DNA from: Azorinus chamasolen
Taxonomy: Eukaryota > Mollusca > Bivalvia > Cardiida > Solecurtidae
DNA length: 64,000 nt
Assembly (NCBI GenBank): GCA_963576725.1
Contig: OY755240.1
Location: 63,098,003-63,162,002 of the forward strand
Reading direction: 5' to 3'
Shown piece by piece: positions 11,905-21,880 of this stretch. Position 1 is the stretch's first letter. Each line of letters starts with the position of its first letter. The notes beneath the pieces are model-generated. The model did not search any database, had not been told where the DNA came from, and saw nothing but the letters and a program-made list of their open reading frames with translations. A program made the position numbers and the translations under genes.

Positions 11905-13165
11905 AGAAAGGGATTAACTTTACTCGTAAACTATTTAACCTTAGTCATAATTCTTACAGATTAAGTGACCCCCGGTCATAGCAAGTTCAGCACTGTTTAT
12001 CATATCGTGGCTAATGCGCGCCATGCAACCTGAACCAAAGTATTTTGTACATAGGGGGTCACATTTTCTGAAGAATATCGACCCCCGGTCAGTATTTTTT
12101 TTTAAAAAAAGAGTGACCCCCGGTCACTGTGCTTTGACACAAGTTCATGATATGTTGAACAGCTCCCGCGAACTTATGTGTGTGGCTTTTCCTGCTTGAC
12201 TTTACTACTTTTTCATTTAACCTACCTCCAGTATAATTTTAGAAAGGGTTCAACTTTACTCGATTTTTATTTAACCTTGGTCATAATTCTTACAGATGTA
12301 GTGACCCATAAGTATTTTGTACATAGTGGGTCATATTTTCTGAAGAATATCGACCCCGGCCAGTATATTGTCAAAAATAGCGAACCCGATATTAACTCTA
12401 TGATTCACGTTGATGATATGTTAAACAACTCTAGTATTTATTTATTTTGTAAAAAGGGGGTTCACTTTAATCGAACAATACCTTTTCCTTTGTCATTATT
12501 CTTGTAGATGTAGTGACCCCAGTCATTGCATTTTGACCGTGTTTATTATACTATACTAATACGCACAATGTTAATTGAACCCAAGCATTTTGTAGATAGG
12601 GGGTCACATTTTCTGAAGAATACTGACCCCCGGTCAGTATTTTTTAAAAAAAATAGCGACCCCCGGTCATAGTGCTTTGACACATATTCATGATATGTTA
12701 AACAACTCCCTGAAACTCAAATCTATCTCCAGTATAATTTAAGGAAAGGGTTTAACTTTACTCGAAAAATATTTAACCTTGGTTATAATTCTTACAGATG
12801 TAGTGACCCCCATTCATAGAGTATTTTTAGCCCCGTCTATTATATAATGACCAATGCGCCCAATGCTAATTGAACTCAAGTATGTTGTAGAAAGGATGGA
12901 TGTCATTTTTTTCTGAAGAATATCGAACCCCGGTCAGTATTTTTTAAACAATAGTGATCCCCGGTAATAATGCTTTGGCCCACCTCCGTGATATTTTGAA
13001 CAACACCAACAACTTTAATTTGCCTCATGTATACTTTACAGAAAGGGTTTCACGTATTTCGAAAAACAATATTTAACCTTGGTCATAATTATTACAGACG
13101 TGTGACCCCTAGTAATATCATTTTGAGCCCCGTCTAATATATCATGACCAATGCGCGCAATGGAC
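11905..13165. repeat. Satellite monomers, right block
   Basis: About four diverged copies of the 287-bp monomer, with GACCCCCGGTCA, TTTTTTAAAAAA and AGAAAGGGTTTAACTTTACTCG landmarks. At 12177-12217 one monomer carries a ~40-bp piece matching the tail of the SINE-like repeat (TGTGGCTTTTCCTGCTTGACTT; compare 49943). Confidence 0.85.
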
Positions 13166-14335
13166 GCCAAGTAATACGACTTGTAATCATTGTTCGTACA
13201 GAGTATCACACACACTCACGCAAGCAGTCACGCACACGCGCGCATGCACACACACACGCACATGCACGTACACAATCACTTATAAATAAACATTCTTCCG
13301 CACGCACCCACACATTCACACACCCCTACACAACATCGGAATACAATTTCATTTATAGAGAATTTTGTCAATTATTGTCGAAGAGATGCTGTTGATTTTC
13401 TTATATAAAAGGTCAAGCACGTGTGACATATACCATAGAAATATAGTGTGTACATTTGCAACAGGCCATTTTCCTCTGCAGATAATAAACATTAGATTAG
13501 TTGTTCATAATGTTTTTACTTCTATTTCAAACGAGCTTTGTAGAAAACCACACAAGGATTTGGTGCGTGTTTATTTTTTTCTAAAAGGACGAGTTTAATA
13601 GATCCAATAAATCACGAACACGAGTCTTATATTCTATTCATAACATAACCTAAAGAAGATAGTTTTCCTTGTGTGTTCGTTACCTATTTGTGGCTGCCTA
13701 GTAAGTCAAATGTATGACATCGAAAATATCAGCACCTGTTGAGTTTCAAAACAGTTTGCCAATCAGACTGAGATTAATCGTCAACTTTTATCCTTTTACA
13801 AAATGTATATTCAATTGAATTTAATTTGCATTTGTGTTCGTTTATATTGCGAATTATTACTCAAGGGTACAAAATAAAATACACAAGTAGTAGTATTTGC
13901 CTTTATAAAAAGAAGAGTTTACTTACTGTAAAGATTTAAAAACATGATTTGACAAGTAAGGTCGGTCGCTGTTAGAACCATTTATTAGATCGCACAGAAA
14001 AGGTTGTTATACTCAAAATGCATTGTAGATGTCCCCTTAAAATAAGTTATATTACCACTACTTCTACTAATACAACTACTTCTTTCACACCCTCTGTCAC
14101 TTTTCTGCTAGTGCCAACATTTGTCAAAATATTGACAGTATCTAAATAATAAAGTGTTTCCGTTAAATTCCGTTTACCCCCCACCACCACCACCACCACC
14201 ACCACCTCCACCACCACCACCACGCTACCACACACCACACACACATACCCACTCACCCGATGCTGCAGCAACTATAACAACAACAACAAAACTGCAGCCG
14301 CAACAATATTAGGTTATTTGCAATGGTAACTAATT
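13166..14335. other. Non-repeated AT-rich stretch with microsatellites
   Basis: A CA-rich microsatellite occupies about 13200-13335 and a CCA run with CAC tail occupies about 14178-14250. The remainder is AT-rich with stops in all frames. No family was recognised and no TIRs were seen. Confidence 0.6.
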
Positions 14336-14534
14336 TGTTAGTAATAGTTGGGGCGGGGGTCAATATTTTATAGATATCGCGGAGGGGGGTCACTATTTTT
14401 CAGAGGGGAGTCGATATGTTTTAGAAAGGGGGTCGCTTTTTCTGAAGAATAGTGACCGGGGGGTCAGTATTCTATGGGGGTCACTTTACTTCGTTACACC
14501 GGCCCAAATGTACGAATTTTAAACTCTAAGCGGT

Positions 14535-14809
14535 AACGAAACACCGCGTCGAATTTGTGCTAGATGGATTCCCAAAATGCTCAATACTGATATGAAAAGA
14601 CTTCGTGTGGAATGTTGTGAACAGTTTCTAAAGAGATTCGAACGAGAAGGGGAAAAGTTCATGGACAGAATTGTCACTGTTCATGAAACGTGGATCAGCC
14701 TGTACACGCCAGAGACCAAAGCTCAGTCGACAATGTGGAAAAATCAATATTACGGTAAAGAATTTAGAGCACTTTTCCGCATATTTCCTGATCACCCCTC
14801 GTACTACTG
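14535..14809 (+). pseudogene. Mariner transposase fragment, broken
   Basis: The frame reading TPRRICARWIPKML, then RVECCEQFLKRF, RIVTVHETWI and YTPETKAQSTMW matches the middle of mariner transposases (usual forms ARWVPRML, RIVTGDETWIHHYDPETKRQSMEW). It covers about 90 codons of a protein that is normally about 345 residues. The first catalytic aspartate (GDETW) is replaced by histidine (VHETW), and the segments with the second and third acidic residues are absent. The frame then runs into the right TIR. The fragment cannot be catalytic. Identification rests on family motifs read by eye. Confidence 0.85.
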
Positions 14810-14897
14810 ACTTCTGTTAAAACAACTTTAAACCTGACAGATTAAATTTATATGCACGCGCACGTGATTATACATATCGTCTTGACATGTATAAATA

Positions 14898-15105
14898 TTA
14901 AACCACTCCCTCAAATTGACTCCTCTGTAAACGCCACTTTTTTAAACCATTGTGATAAACAGCATTTGCTCCTGTGGACAAATGCCCTATTTATCACAAT
15001 GATTTCAAAATTACACAATTCTAAACTTTTCCTTTGCTCTAGTAATTGTTCCTTTTCGGTAAATTTATTCAAAGAGGTTGGACCTAATAATAGCCTGTGA
15101 GGTAC
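14898..15105. repeat. Type A hairpin MITE copy
   Basis: It carries CCATTGTGATAAACAGCATTTGC with the complementary CAAATGCCCTATTTATCACAATG, and a left TTAA. The right end lacks a clear TTAA. Same family as 24447-24676. Confidence 0.7.
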
Positions 15106-15152
15106 TGCGGATCAATGTTTGTTTTAGTTTGAATAAGAAGATGCCCTCTCAA

Positions 15153-15367
15153 TTAACCCTTTCGCTGCCAATGTCGGACCTGTGATTACCTATGCAAACA
15201 GTTTGGATCCAGATGAGACGCCGAGTAACTCGGCGTCTCATCAGGATCCAAACTGTTTGTTACTGTTACTATGTTTTTGAAACAAAAATGAAGAAAATCA
15301 AAAAAATGAAAATTTGTAGCAGACGACAAAGTTAGCAGACAAGAGAGTTTGGTAGCGAAAGGGTTAA
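15153..15367. mobile_element. Type F hairpin MITE, complete, TTAA-flanked
   Basis: TTAA flanks both ends. TIRs are CCCTTTCGCTGCCAA and TTTGGTAGCGAAAGGG (one mismatch over 15 bp). The internal hairpin (about 15195-15262) pairs AAACAGTTTGGATCC and GATGAGACGCCGAG with their complements. This is the clearest complete piggyBac-like MITE in the window (215 bp). A derivative without the hairpin lies at 49167-49330. Confidence 0.9.
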
Positions 15368-15544
15368 AACGTTTATGTATGTATGAGGCAGCTATACAGT
15401 TAACTCCCTGAATACTAATCTAAAAACTAATGGCATCATGAAAATTAATTAGATGAATCGTAATAATAGCATATGAACAGGTGAAATTGTGTCCACGACA
15501 GAAACAATAAAATCGAATCTACATGTATAATATATATTAAGCAA

Positions 15545-15605
15545 ACAGGGTAGACCCTTATCAGGCGGTTCATATAGGAGCCATATGATCTTGGTCTACT
15601 CTGTG
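15545..15605. repeat. Type E hairpin remnant
   Basis: It holds AACAGGGTAGACCCTTATCAG and GATCTTGGTCTACTCTGTGTTGC around a shortened centre, with the flank AAGACGGAGAAAGGCG typical of type E units. Confidence 0.6.
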
Positions 15606-15796
15606 TTGCAAAGACGGAGAAAGGCGTTTCCATTGAGTAAAGGGTTACCTGTTTACACTATAGATGCGCTTTTTAACGACTTTGCTAACAGAGTCGTCTG
15701 GTCACGATGTACTCCGTTTACTTAAGGAATTGTATCGACCTGATACCATACAGTTTCTGCAAGTAGTCCAATGTTTGTATGCTTTTGTCAAAAGGA

Positions 15797-16042
15797 ATAA
15801 CCCTTTCACCGCAAATGTCGCAAAAATGCACTACAACAAATAGAGCAGTCACAGATCAGACTCCGCCTTTTCAAGGCGGCGTCTTATCAGGGACTTCACT
15901 TTTTGTCTCAAACTCTATTTGTATAACTGTACTTTATTCCATTGAAATTTGCATTTATTTATCTCATTTCCTTATTTTACCTAATGGCTTAACAAAATGC
16001 GTTTGCAGCCGACAATTAGAAATTTGGCGCCGAAAATGTTAA
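15797..16042. mobile_element. Type D hairpin MITE
   Basis: Left end ATAA-CCCTTTCACCGCAAATGTCG, right end GGCGCCGAAAATGTTAA. The hairpin CAGATCAGACTCCGCC / GGCGGCGTCTTATCAG is at about 15850-15893. The same unit occurs near 560-630 and at 30349-30540. Confidence 0.72.
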
Positions 16043-16130
16043 ATAATTATCCTGTTGCGCACGCACCTGTGGTTACCTTTCAATATTAACTACCCGTGAT
16101 ACGTCGAGTACCTCATCAGGATCTAAACTA

Positions 16131-16300
16131 CAGTAAAACCTCTCTATAACGGCCACTAAATCACATCATATATTTTGTGTTAACGACAGGTGGCTGCTTA
16201 AAGCAAGGTGAAAATCTTCCATCTTGCTTTAAGCAGTCACCTGTCCTAAATACCAATTAATCAACACAATTCAGTTGCCGTTATAGAGAAGTTTTACTGT
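16131..16300. mobile_element. Type C pogo-like hairpin MITE
   Basis: It begins CAGTAAAACCTCTCTATAAC and ends GTTATAGAGAAGTTTTACTG, with TA flanks at 16129-16130 and 16301-16302. The interior hairpin is GGTGGCTGCTTAAAGCAAGG with its complement. Other copies lie at 23584, 26187-26391 and 52277-52467. Confidence 0.85.
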
Positions 16301-16439
16301 ATATACATGTATGTATATATTTTTTAAAAGAAATGTAACGAAAGTCTGTTTCGAAATCTGACCCAGAATAATTTGAACTGCTTGATAAAGGCTAAATATA
16401 ATAAACATGTAACCCTGAACTGGCTCACTAATGTCCTTT

Positions 16440-16610
16440 GCAAACAAGGGACCGAGTGGTTAAGGTGTTCGGCTGAAAATCGGTCTGAGCATTTGGATGT
16501 TACATGCGAGGAAACCTTCCAGCTGGCTTGCGGTAGTTCGGTGGTTCTATCCGGGTGTTCTTGTATGCACGGTACAATGCAATTCGATACGTGCACGAAT
16601 AAAAAAACCT
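16440..16610 (+). repeat. tRNA-derived SINE-like copy
   Basis: GGGACCGAGTGGTTAAGGTG resembles a Pol III A box of Ser/Leu-type tRNA. It is followed by a body AGGAAACCTTCCAGCTGGC, GGTTCTATCCGGGTGTTCT that also appears reversed at about 57345-57430. The B box is not clear in this copy. Open frames on both strands here are chance readings. Confidence 0.6.
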
Positions 16611-16865
16611 ATGAAGTGTCCCTCCACCTGTAATTAGCTGGACGTCGCGTTATGATTGTAAAATACTGTTAAAGCAACGCAAAACTTCAACACAAACAAC
16701 AAACCGTGTACACCAAGATGTGTGTGGGGGTGGGGTGGGATGGAATAGCCCTCTCATCAGGGTCTTCACCGTTTGTATATATCCGTTTTCCCTTTATAAA
16801 CATGAATATTTACGGTAAGGTTGACTTGTTTGAGACCTAGAATAGTCCATTTGAAAATTCAGCGT

Positions 16866-17106
16866 TTAACTCCATAAATACGTCTTTCTACCCTTTGCCA
16901 ACAGAGTAGACCCAGATCAGACGGTCCCTATAGGAGCCGTCATATCAGGGGGATCTGTTCTGTTTGCGTATGTTATAATTTAGATACGACTACAGTTTCT
17001 AACATGGCCGAAAATTCCCGTGTCCATGTGCTATTGTACAGGTAATCTAATAAATATTCATGAGGTAATTATGTCTTACATGAATATTCACGGAGTATAT
17101 GGTTAA
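16866..17106. mobile_element. Type E hairpin MITE
   Basis: TTAA lies at both ends. The hairpin (about 16900-16970) pairs CAGAGTAGACCCAGATCAGACGG with its imperfect complement around CCCTATAGGAG. The right half has CAGTTTCTAACATGGC and AATATTCATGAGG. Confidence 0.75.
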
Positions 17107-17110
17107 AGGT

Positions 17111-17366
17111 TTAATCCTTTCCCTTATGTAAGCGCATTTTAACGCATTTGCAAACAGAGTAGACCCAGATCAGACGGCTCCTATAGGCTCCTATAGGAAC
17201 CGTCTGATCAGGTTCTGCTCTGTTTGCTTATGGTGTAATATGGATCCGATTCTACAGCTTCTGCCTGAGCCAAAATGTGTTGTTCATATGCCATTATAAA
17301 AATAATCTAATTAATATTAATGACGTCATTATTTCTTACAAGAACATGTAACAGGGTAAGGGTTAA
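17111..17366. mobile_element. Type E hairpin MITE, complete
   Basis: TTAATCCTTTCCCTTATG at the left and AGGGTAAGGGTTAA at the right form TIRs with TTAA flanks. The hairpin at about 17155-17222 has CAGAGTAGACCCAGATCAG arms and a duplicated GGCTCCTATA centre. It abuts the preceding copy. Confidence 0.82.
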
Positions 17367-17583
17367 TCATTTTTACGAAAATATTGTTTAAATGGTACAT
17401 TGAGACTCGTAAGCACATGTGCGTTCAGCGTATAACCTTTATTGTTATAACTGCCATTATTATTTCCCTACCACGAGTTTATATAATTGTCTTATGATAT
17501 TGGTTAGTTTTTTTTTCAGATGATACCAAAGACTAATGGCGTATCCAAACATGTTCTTTACATTATGTCACCTTCACTTGTAG

Positions 17584-18258
17584 TCACAGTTCACCTTTTT
17601 GTAATCGTTTTACCGTAACTTTCATTGACTTGTGGTCACCAGTGTTGCAGATCACCTGTTCCCCATCAACTATATACTCAGAGTACTGAACTTCGTAGAG
17701 TGTCCGAAAACCGGCTTTCTCGTAAATGCTCTTGGAGTAGTTCGATGTTCCCTCGCCTTTTATGTACACATTTTCTAAGTCGAAGCCTTGAACCATTTCT
17801 ATCGCAGGAGTGAAGATCTTTGTTGCCAGGCTTTGATGTCGATATTCTCGGGCCGTAGAGAGGCCAACGAAATGAATCGGCTCGGAACCAGCTCCTGTCG
17901 ATCCAAAAAAGTCAGCCATTTCTCCACAGTGTTTAAAAAGAGCCAAATATTTCTTTATACCCGGGTCTATGGCTTTGTCAGGTTCGATTTTTTGATTTGA
18001 TCGAATGATGCGTATTATGCGTATGGCCATTGGCTCTCCTGTGTCCGAATTGATGAGCATCAGAGACATGTTGTCACGCAGTGCCGCAAGAAACAAATTA
18101 GAATATTCAGGCGTCCATTCTAAGTTTATGGACTTGCCGGCCGGTTCGTCCTTTACAAAGGGTTCCATCAGCGTCAGGGCATCGTCATACTATTCTTCAG
18201 TGACAAGAACAAGCTTCCCTTCCGTAATCTTGACAGCATCTCTCGCGCTCTCGAACGC
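17584..18258 (-). pseudogene. GNAT acetyltransferase exon (AANAT-like) with nonsense codon
   Basis: Translation gives AFESARDAVKITEGKLVLVTEE, then TAG, then YDDALTLMEPFVKDEPAGKSI and an open run of 194 codons. Order: N-terminal DEP segment typical of invertebrate arylalkylamine N-acetyltransferases, then GLSTAREYRHQSLATKIF (acetyl-CoA motif A), then KGEGTSNYSKSIYEKAGF (motif B). The intron acceptor CTTTCAAG lies just upstream (AG at 18259-18260). The paralogue at 56423-57091 has TAT where this copy has TAG, and Gly where this copy has Ser in RHQSLA. Upstream exons are not visible. It is probably a recent pseudogene; use of the Met 14 codons downstream cannot be excluded. Confidence 0.75.
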
Positions 18259-18275
18259 CTTGAAAGAAGACAATA
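18259..18275 (-). other. Splice acceptor of the GNAT exon
   Basis: The minus strand reads TTGTCTTCTTTCAAG then GCGTTCGAG. The paralogue has TTTTCTTTTAAG then GCGTTCGAG at 56411-56431, so both exons start at the same codon. Confidence 0.7.
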
Positions 18276-18429
18276 TAACTATTAGGGTAGCGTGTAACGG
18301 GTATCTAATGCTACATGTAACATGCTTGTGGCTGTAATAGCCCTTCTCTTGCTGAATTTTAAAATATATTTCTCCTTCTTTATATATCTTCACTGTGTAC
18401 ACGTATTTCGCTGTGCAATCACTGCTGTG

Positions 18430-18545
18430 GAGTGCACTGGTTGCACAATCAACTTGTAAATAGTGCAGACCCTGATGAGACAGCTCCTGCAGGAGCTATC
18501 TCATCCTGCCTGCACTATTTACGGGTCGGTATAGTAACGTGAATA
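18430..18545. repeat. Hairpin repeat near the GNAT exon
   Basis: GTAAATAGTGCAG and its complement CTGCACTATTTAC flank GATGAGACAGCTCCTGCAGGAG and its complement. It ends GCGAAGGGTTA, close to the TTAA-type termini of types D and F. Confidence 0.65.
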
Positions 18546-18679
18546 GCAAGCGAAGGGTTAGGTTTTGCTGTATGTCTTCGCACAATGCTATCAGAGCGTA
18601 AAATAGTTTCGATTCTGATGAGACCACGACCCTAACTCCGTCATTGTTTTTCATCGATTCGTTCAGTTTAGTTGGAATA

Positions 18680-18954
18680 CAGCTGAACTTTGATATCGCG
18701 AATTCGGATAACTCGAACTTCGGGATAACCCGAACAAAAGGTTCAGCAGTTCCAAAACTTATACCTGATATCGAGAAACACACGTGACAGCTTAATACAG
18801 TTCTAAAGTAATGCTGAAATGATCCTGTACTTTAGACATGCATTAAGCTATGAACTTGAGAAAATTTTAAAGATTAGAAATCGGAAAAGTCGAACCATTG
18901 TTATCTCGTGGTAATGTTTATGGTACCTTGAAGTTCGATATCGAAGTTCAGCTC
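18680..18954. mobile_element. Pogo-like hairpin MITE, copy 1
   Basis: Left end TA-CAGCTGAACTTTGATATCG, right end GTTCGATATCGAAGTTCAGCT. The interior carries a hairpin CAGCTTAATACAGTTCTAAAG / CTTTAGACATGCATTAAGC. The second copy is 50693-50950. Confidence 0.75.
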
Positions 18955-19009
18955 TACATGTACAGTAATTCCTGTTTACAGTTTACAGCTTTATCATAGG
19001 CTTTTTTAA

Positions 19010-19115
19010 ACAACTGGTAACTTGATGCATGACGAAAGTAATACAGAAAGCTCCTCTTGGGGTTTTCTGAATTACTTTTGCCCTGCATTAAGCAATCACC
19101 TGCTCTTATAGATGC
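19010..19115. repeat. Type B hairpin remnant
   Basis: CTTGATGCATGACGAAAGTAATACAG and CTGAATTACTTTTGCCCTGC pair around AAAGCTCCTCTTGGGG. The CAGT ends are not preserved. Confidence 0.6.
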
Positions 19116-19259
19116 CTATGTTTATTCAGTGTATGGTTGCTATGAGTAGATTATACTCTACTTGTACATTACGTCATACATTTAGACGCCATCGTAGCAA
19201 CTAGCACTAACTACTGTACATCTTTGTACTGAGCAGAATGCTGGTGATGAAAAGGTACA

Positions 19260-19495
19260 TTAACCCTAAGACCTCCGTGAATATTCATGATAATATGATC
19301 CCATCATGAATATTAATTAGATAAATTTTCAAAGTGGCAGATTAACACATGAAACATTTGCCGAAGCAGAAACTGTAGAATCAGATCTATATAGTATTCC
19401 ATAAGAACACAGAGCAGACACTGATCGGACGGCTCCTACAGGAGCCGTCTGGTCTGGGTCTATACTGTTTTCTTAGGCGTAGAAAGGCGTATATA
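19260..19495. repeat. Type E hairpin MITE, reverse orientation
   Basis: TTAACCCTAAGACCTCCGTG at the left is followed by AATATTCATG tracts and GCAGAAACTGTAGAATC, then the hairpin GGACGGCTCCTACAGGAGCCGTC and GGCGTAGAAAGGCG. The order is inverted relative to 17111-17366. Confidence 0.7.
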
Positions 19496-19814
19496 AGAAT
19501 TACTATGCTAGTAGCTTTGAAGTTCAGCGGTATTTTGGCGAGTTAGAAAAGTTGTAAAATGCGAGCCTTGGCGAGTATTTAACTACTTTTCTGACGAGCC
19601 AAAATACAGCTTAACTTCAAAACTACCAGCGAAGTAATTATTTTATCATGCAAGTTCAATAACGAATTGAGAAAATGAAGAAAACGAAAGTTTGTTCTAG
19701 CGGTTCTGTCCCCTGAATAAAAATACATGCTAGTACAATATACGTGACGTCATATCGGCGTGCAGTGACGTCGTCGATTTTTATAACATAAATAAAATAT
19801 AAATTGATCTCCCG

Positions 19815-20085
19815 AAAGTAAACATTGCAACACAAAAGGAGAAAATTGCAGACTCGGTTTTATTGAGTCTGTTCATGAGCAGTAATAGAAAGTGCAACAC
19901 TGCTCACGCCCCCTGGCGCCGGCTTAAGCGGTATTCAATTTTCAGAACAAAATGTACTGAAATTCATGATCTCGAAGGATCAGAAAGTATAACAACACTG
20001 AGAATGAAGTACGAGGCGACGGTTTACGACCGCCACACAAACACTTAACACCTGCTGTTGTGAAAATTATAAATTCTGATTAAAC
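19815..20085. repeat. Dispersed repeat, inverted copy at 63110-63370
   Basis: TTCATGAGCAGTAAT, CGGCTTAAGCGGTATTCAATT, GAATGAAGTACGAGGCGAC and ACACTTAACACCTG all recur as reverse complements at 63155-63370. Family unknown. 20085-20600 after it holds nothing recognisable. Confidence 0.75.
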
Positions 20086-20602
20086 TTGATTTAATCCTTT
20101 GATACATGTATGGACAAAAAGTTCAGACAAAGGTGAGCAAATGTGTTAAATTTGATGTTTATGTTAAATTATGCCTTTTCTTCCTACTGTTTATTTCCTG
20201 TTGGCTGAATTAAACGTGCATCCCAGTGGGGTCAGTACATATGCACTGTACCTCACAAAATACAACGTCGACGTGGAAAATATTATGCTAGTAGGAAGTG
20301 ACTGTATTTCGTGACGTTGCATGATAAATGGAGTAAATCGGTAAAGTAGAGCCACAGAGCAATTATCACACAGACTCGTCAAAGATTAGATAGCCATTAA
20401 GATGTGTTATCTTTCACATGAGCACTATTAGATTTGATGACACTGACAAACTCGTAAGGTATACATGAATGAACGTTATTTTATCAAATCCTGTTTTTTC
20501 TCGCGTGGACAAGTTGGTTTCCTGTTTTATTCTCATGTATTTTAAAACAACTGTTCGGTATATGATCGCCTGGGTTAGCCATTTCCTCCATAAATACCAC
20601 AT

Positions 20603-21639
20603 GGCACCGTCACAATGAATTTTAAACATCGACAGAAAAATGTATAAACACTAGATATATAGACAATGAATCGAACTTCCTGTTTACGAATTTTACTCCT
20701 CTCCAAAGTTATGCCTCTGTTTACATTCAATCAAACGATATATCGGGTAAAGCTTTTTGCCAATACATGTAAGTAATCTAATGTATAGCCTATGTAACTG
20801 CAAAGCAAAAATCTCCCAGTTGAAACGGTCCTCAGAATCCACAGCGGAGAATCTCGAGAAACACGGTAATTTTGACAGGTCGGAAACGACCTCGGAACCG
20901 CCCGCTTACCGACTAAACCGACTATTTGCGCTGAACCAGGGCTGCATACAATAGCTAGTAAGCAACTGTGACACTTACTGTGAAAACTGCGTTCGATTGA
21001 CTTTATATACACTGTTGGACAGGTGAAATTGTCTCTAAACCATTTGTTTCAGCTTTCAGCATCCATTTTACGTCAAGTGACAAGAAATGAAAGCTGAAAG
21101 CTTATTGACGAGGGCCCAGTTTCGACCAATGTAATTTGCAATTACAATATTAGTCACGTGATACAAACATGGTGTGGAATTTGAATAAACTGAAAAATGT
21201 TCATTTGAACGCCCAATTTACATTTCTTAGAAGTTAATCGAACGCGATTTTCGCAGTAAGTTTCACAGTTGCTTACTAGCTATTGCATACAGCCCTGATT
21301 CGACCCTGGCAAACGTTCAAATAGCCGTTTTAGTCGGTAAGTAGTCCGTTGCGAGGTCGTTGCCTGTCTGTCAAAATTACCGTGTATTTTGGGATTCTCC
21401 TTTGTAGCGTCTGAGAACCGTTTCAACAAGGAGTTTTTCACTTTGCAGTTGCGTAGACTATATAATAGACTACTTATTGGTAAAAAGCTTTACCCGATAT
21501 ACCGTTTGGTCGAATGTCAACATAGGCATTACTTGGGAGAGGGGTAAAATTCGTAAATAGGTAGTTCGACCCTAAGTCTCTATATCTAGTGTTCATACAT
21601 TTTTTTCTGTCGAGGTTCGTAATTCCTTGTGACGGTGCC
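20603..21639. repeat. Long inverted repeat, ~400-bp arms
   Basis: Left arm 20603-21003 begins GGCACCGTCACAA. Right arm 21235-21639 ends TTGTGACGGTGCC. Matching landmarks include ACTAGATATATAG / CTATATCTAGT, AAGCTTTTTGCCAAT / ATTGGTAAAAAGCTT and CATACAATAGCTAGTAAGCAA / TTGCTTACTAGCTATTGCATA. The ~230-bp spacer has its own short hairpin, TTTCAGCTTTCAG / CTGAAAGCTT. No transposase was seen. It is a foldback-type element, family unknown. Confidence 0.82.
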
Positions 21640-21654
21640 CTGTGATAATAACGT

Positions 21655-21880
21655 GTTTTTGAGCATCAGCAAACACAGAAGACCCAGATAAGACGGCTTC
21701 TATAGGAGCTGTCAGATCAGGGTAGGTCGTGTTTGCTAATGGAAATTGGTAGATCTGTTTCTTTAGTTTCTAAAATGGCTATGCTGTTACACCTTCTATA
21801 TTTCATTATAACTATTTTGTTCATGAATATTCAGTAGGCATTGACATCTGTAATAAACATAGAACACGGAAACGGGTTAA
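21655..21880. repeat. Type E hairpin MITE, diverged
   Basis: AGACCCAGATAAGACGGC and GCTGTCAGATCAGGG flank TTCTATAGGA. The right part reads CAGTTTCTAAAATGGC and ends AACGGGTTAA. Confidence 0.7.

Larger units (their letters stand above)
941..14500. mobile_element. 13.56-kb TIR-bounded composite insert of unknown class
   Basis: Its ends are a perfect 24-bp inverted repeat starting GGTGTAACGAAGTAAAG (941-964 and 14477-14500), followed inward on both sides by clustered GACCCCCGGTCA words. It lies inside a mariner copy. The interior holds CA and TAC microsatellites, a ~287-bp satellite (2380-8305, 11905-13160), a foldback element, a hairpin MITE and a SINE-like repeat. No transposase gene was found. 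No target duplication is evident: the left flank reads CGTCTTTCC and the right flank GGCCCAAATG. The repeated subterminal word could be transposase binding sites, which is inference. The superfamily is unassigned. Confidence 0.65.
762..14801 (+). mobile_element. Mariner-like element split by a 13.6-kb insert
   Basis: The left end (762-796) begins CGAGGGGTGATCAGAAAATA and the right end (14767-14801) is its imperfect reverse complement (about 90 percent over 35 bp by eye). TA is present on both sides (760-761, 14802-14803). Sequence beside the right end encodes a mariner transposase fragment. The left 762-940 is non-coding mariner sequence. The transposase N-terminus and C-terminal half are missing, so this was already an internally deleted copy or became one when the central insert arrived. 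Confidence 0.82.

Noticed and set aside
17788..18337. Plus-strand frames opposite the GNAT exon
   Set aside because: Antisense readings of a recognised coding exon.
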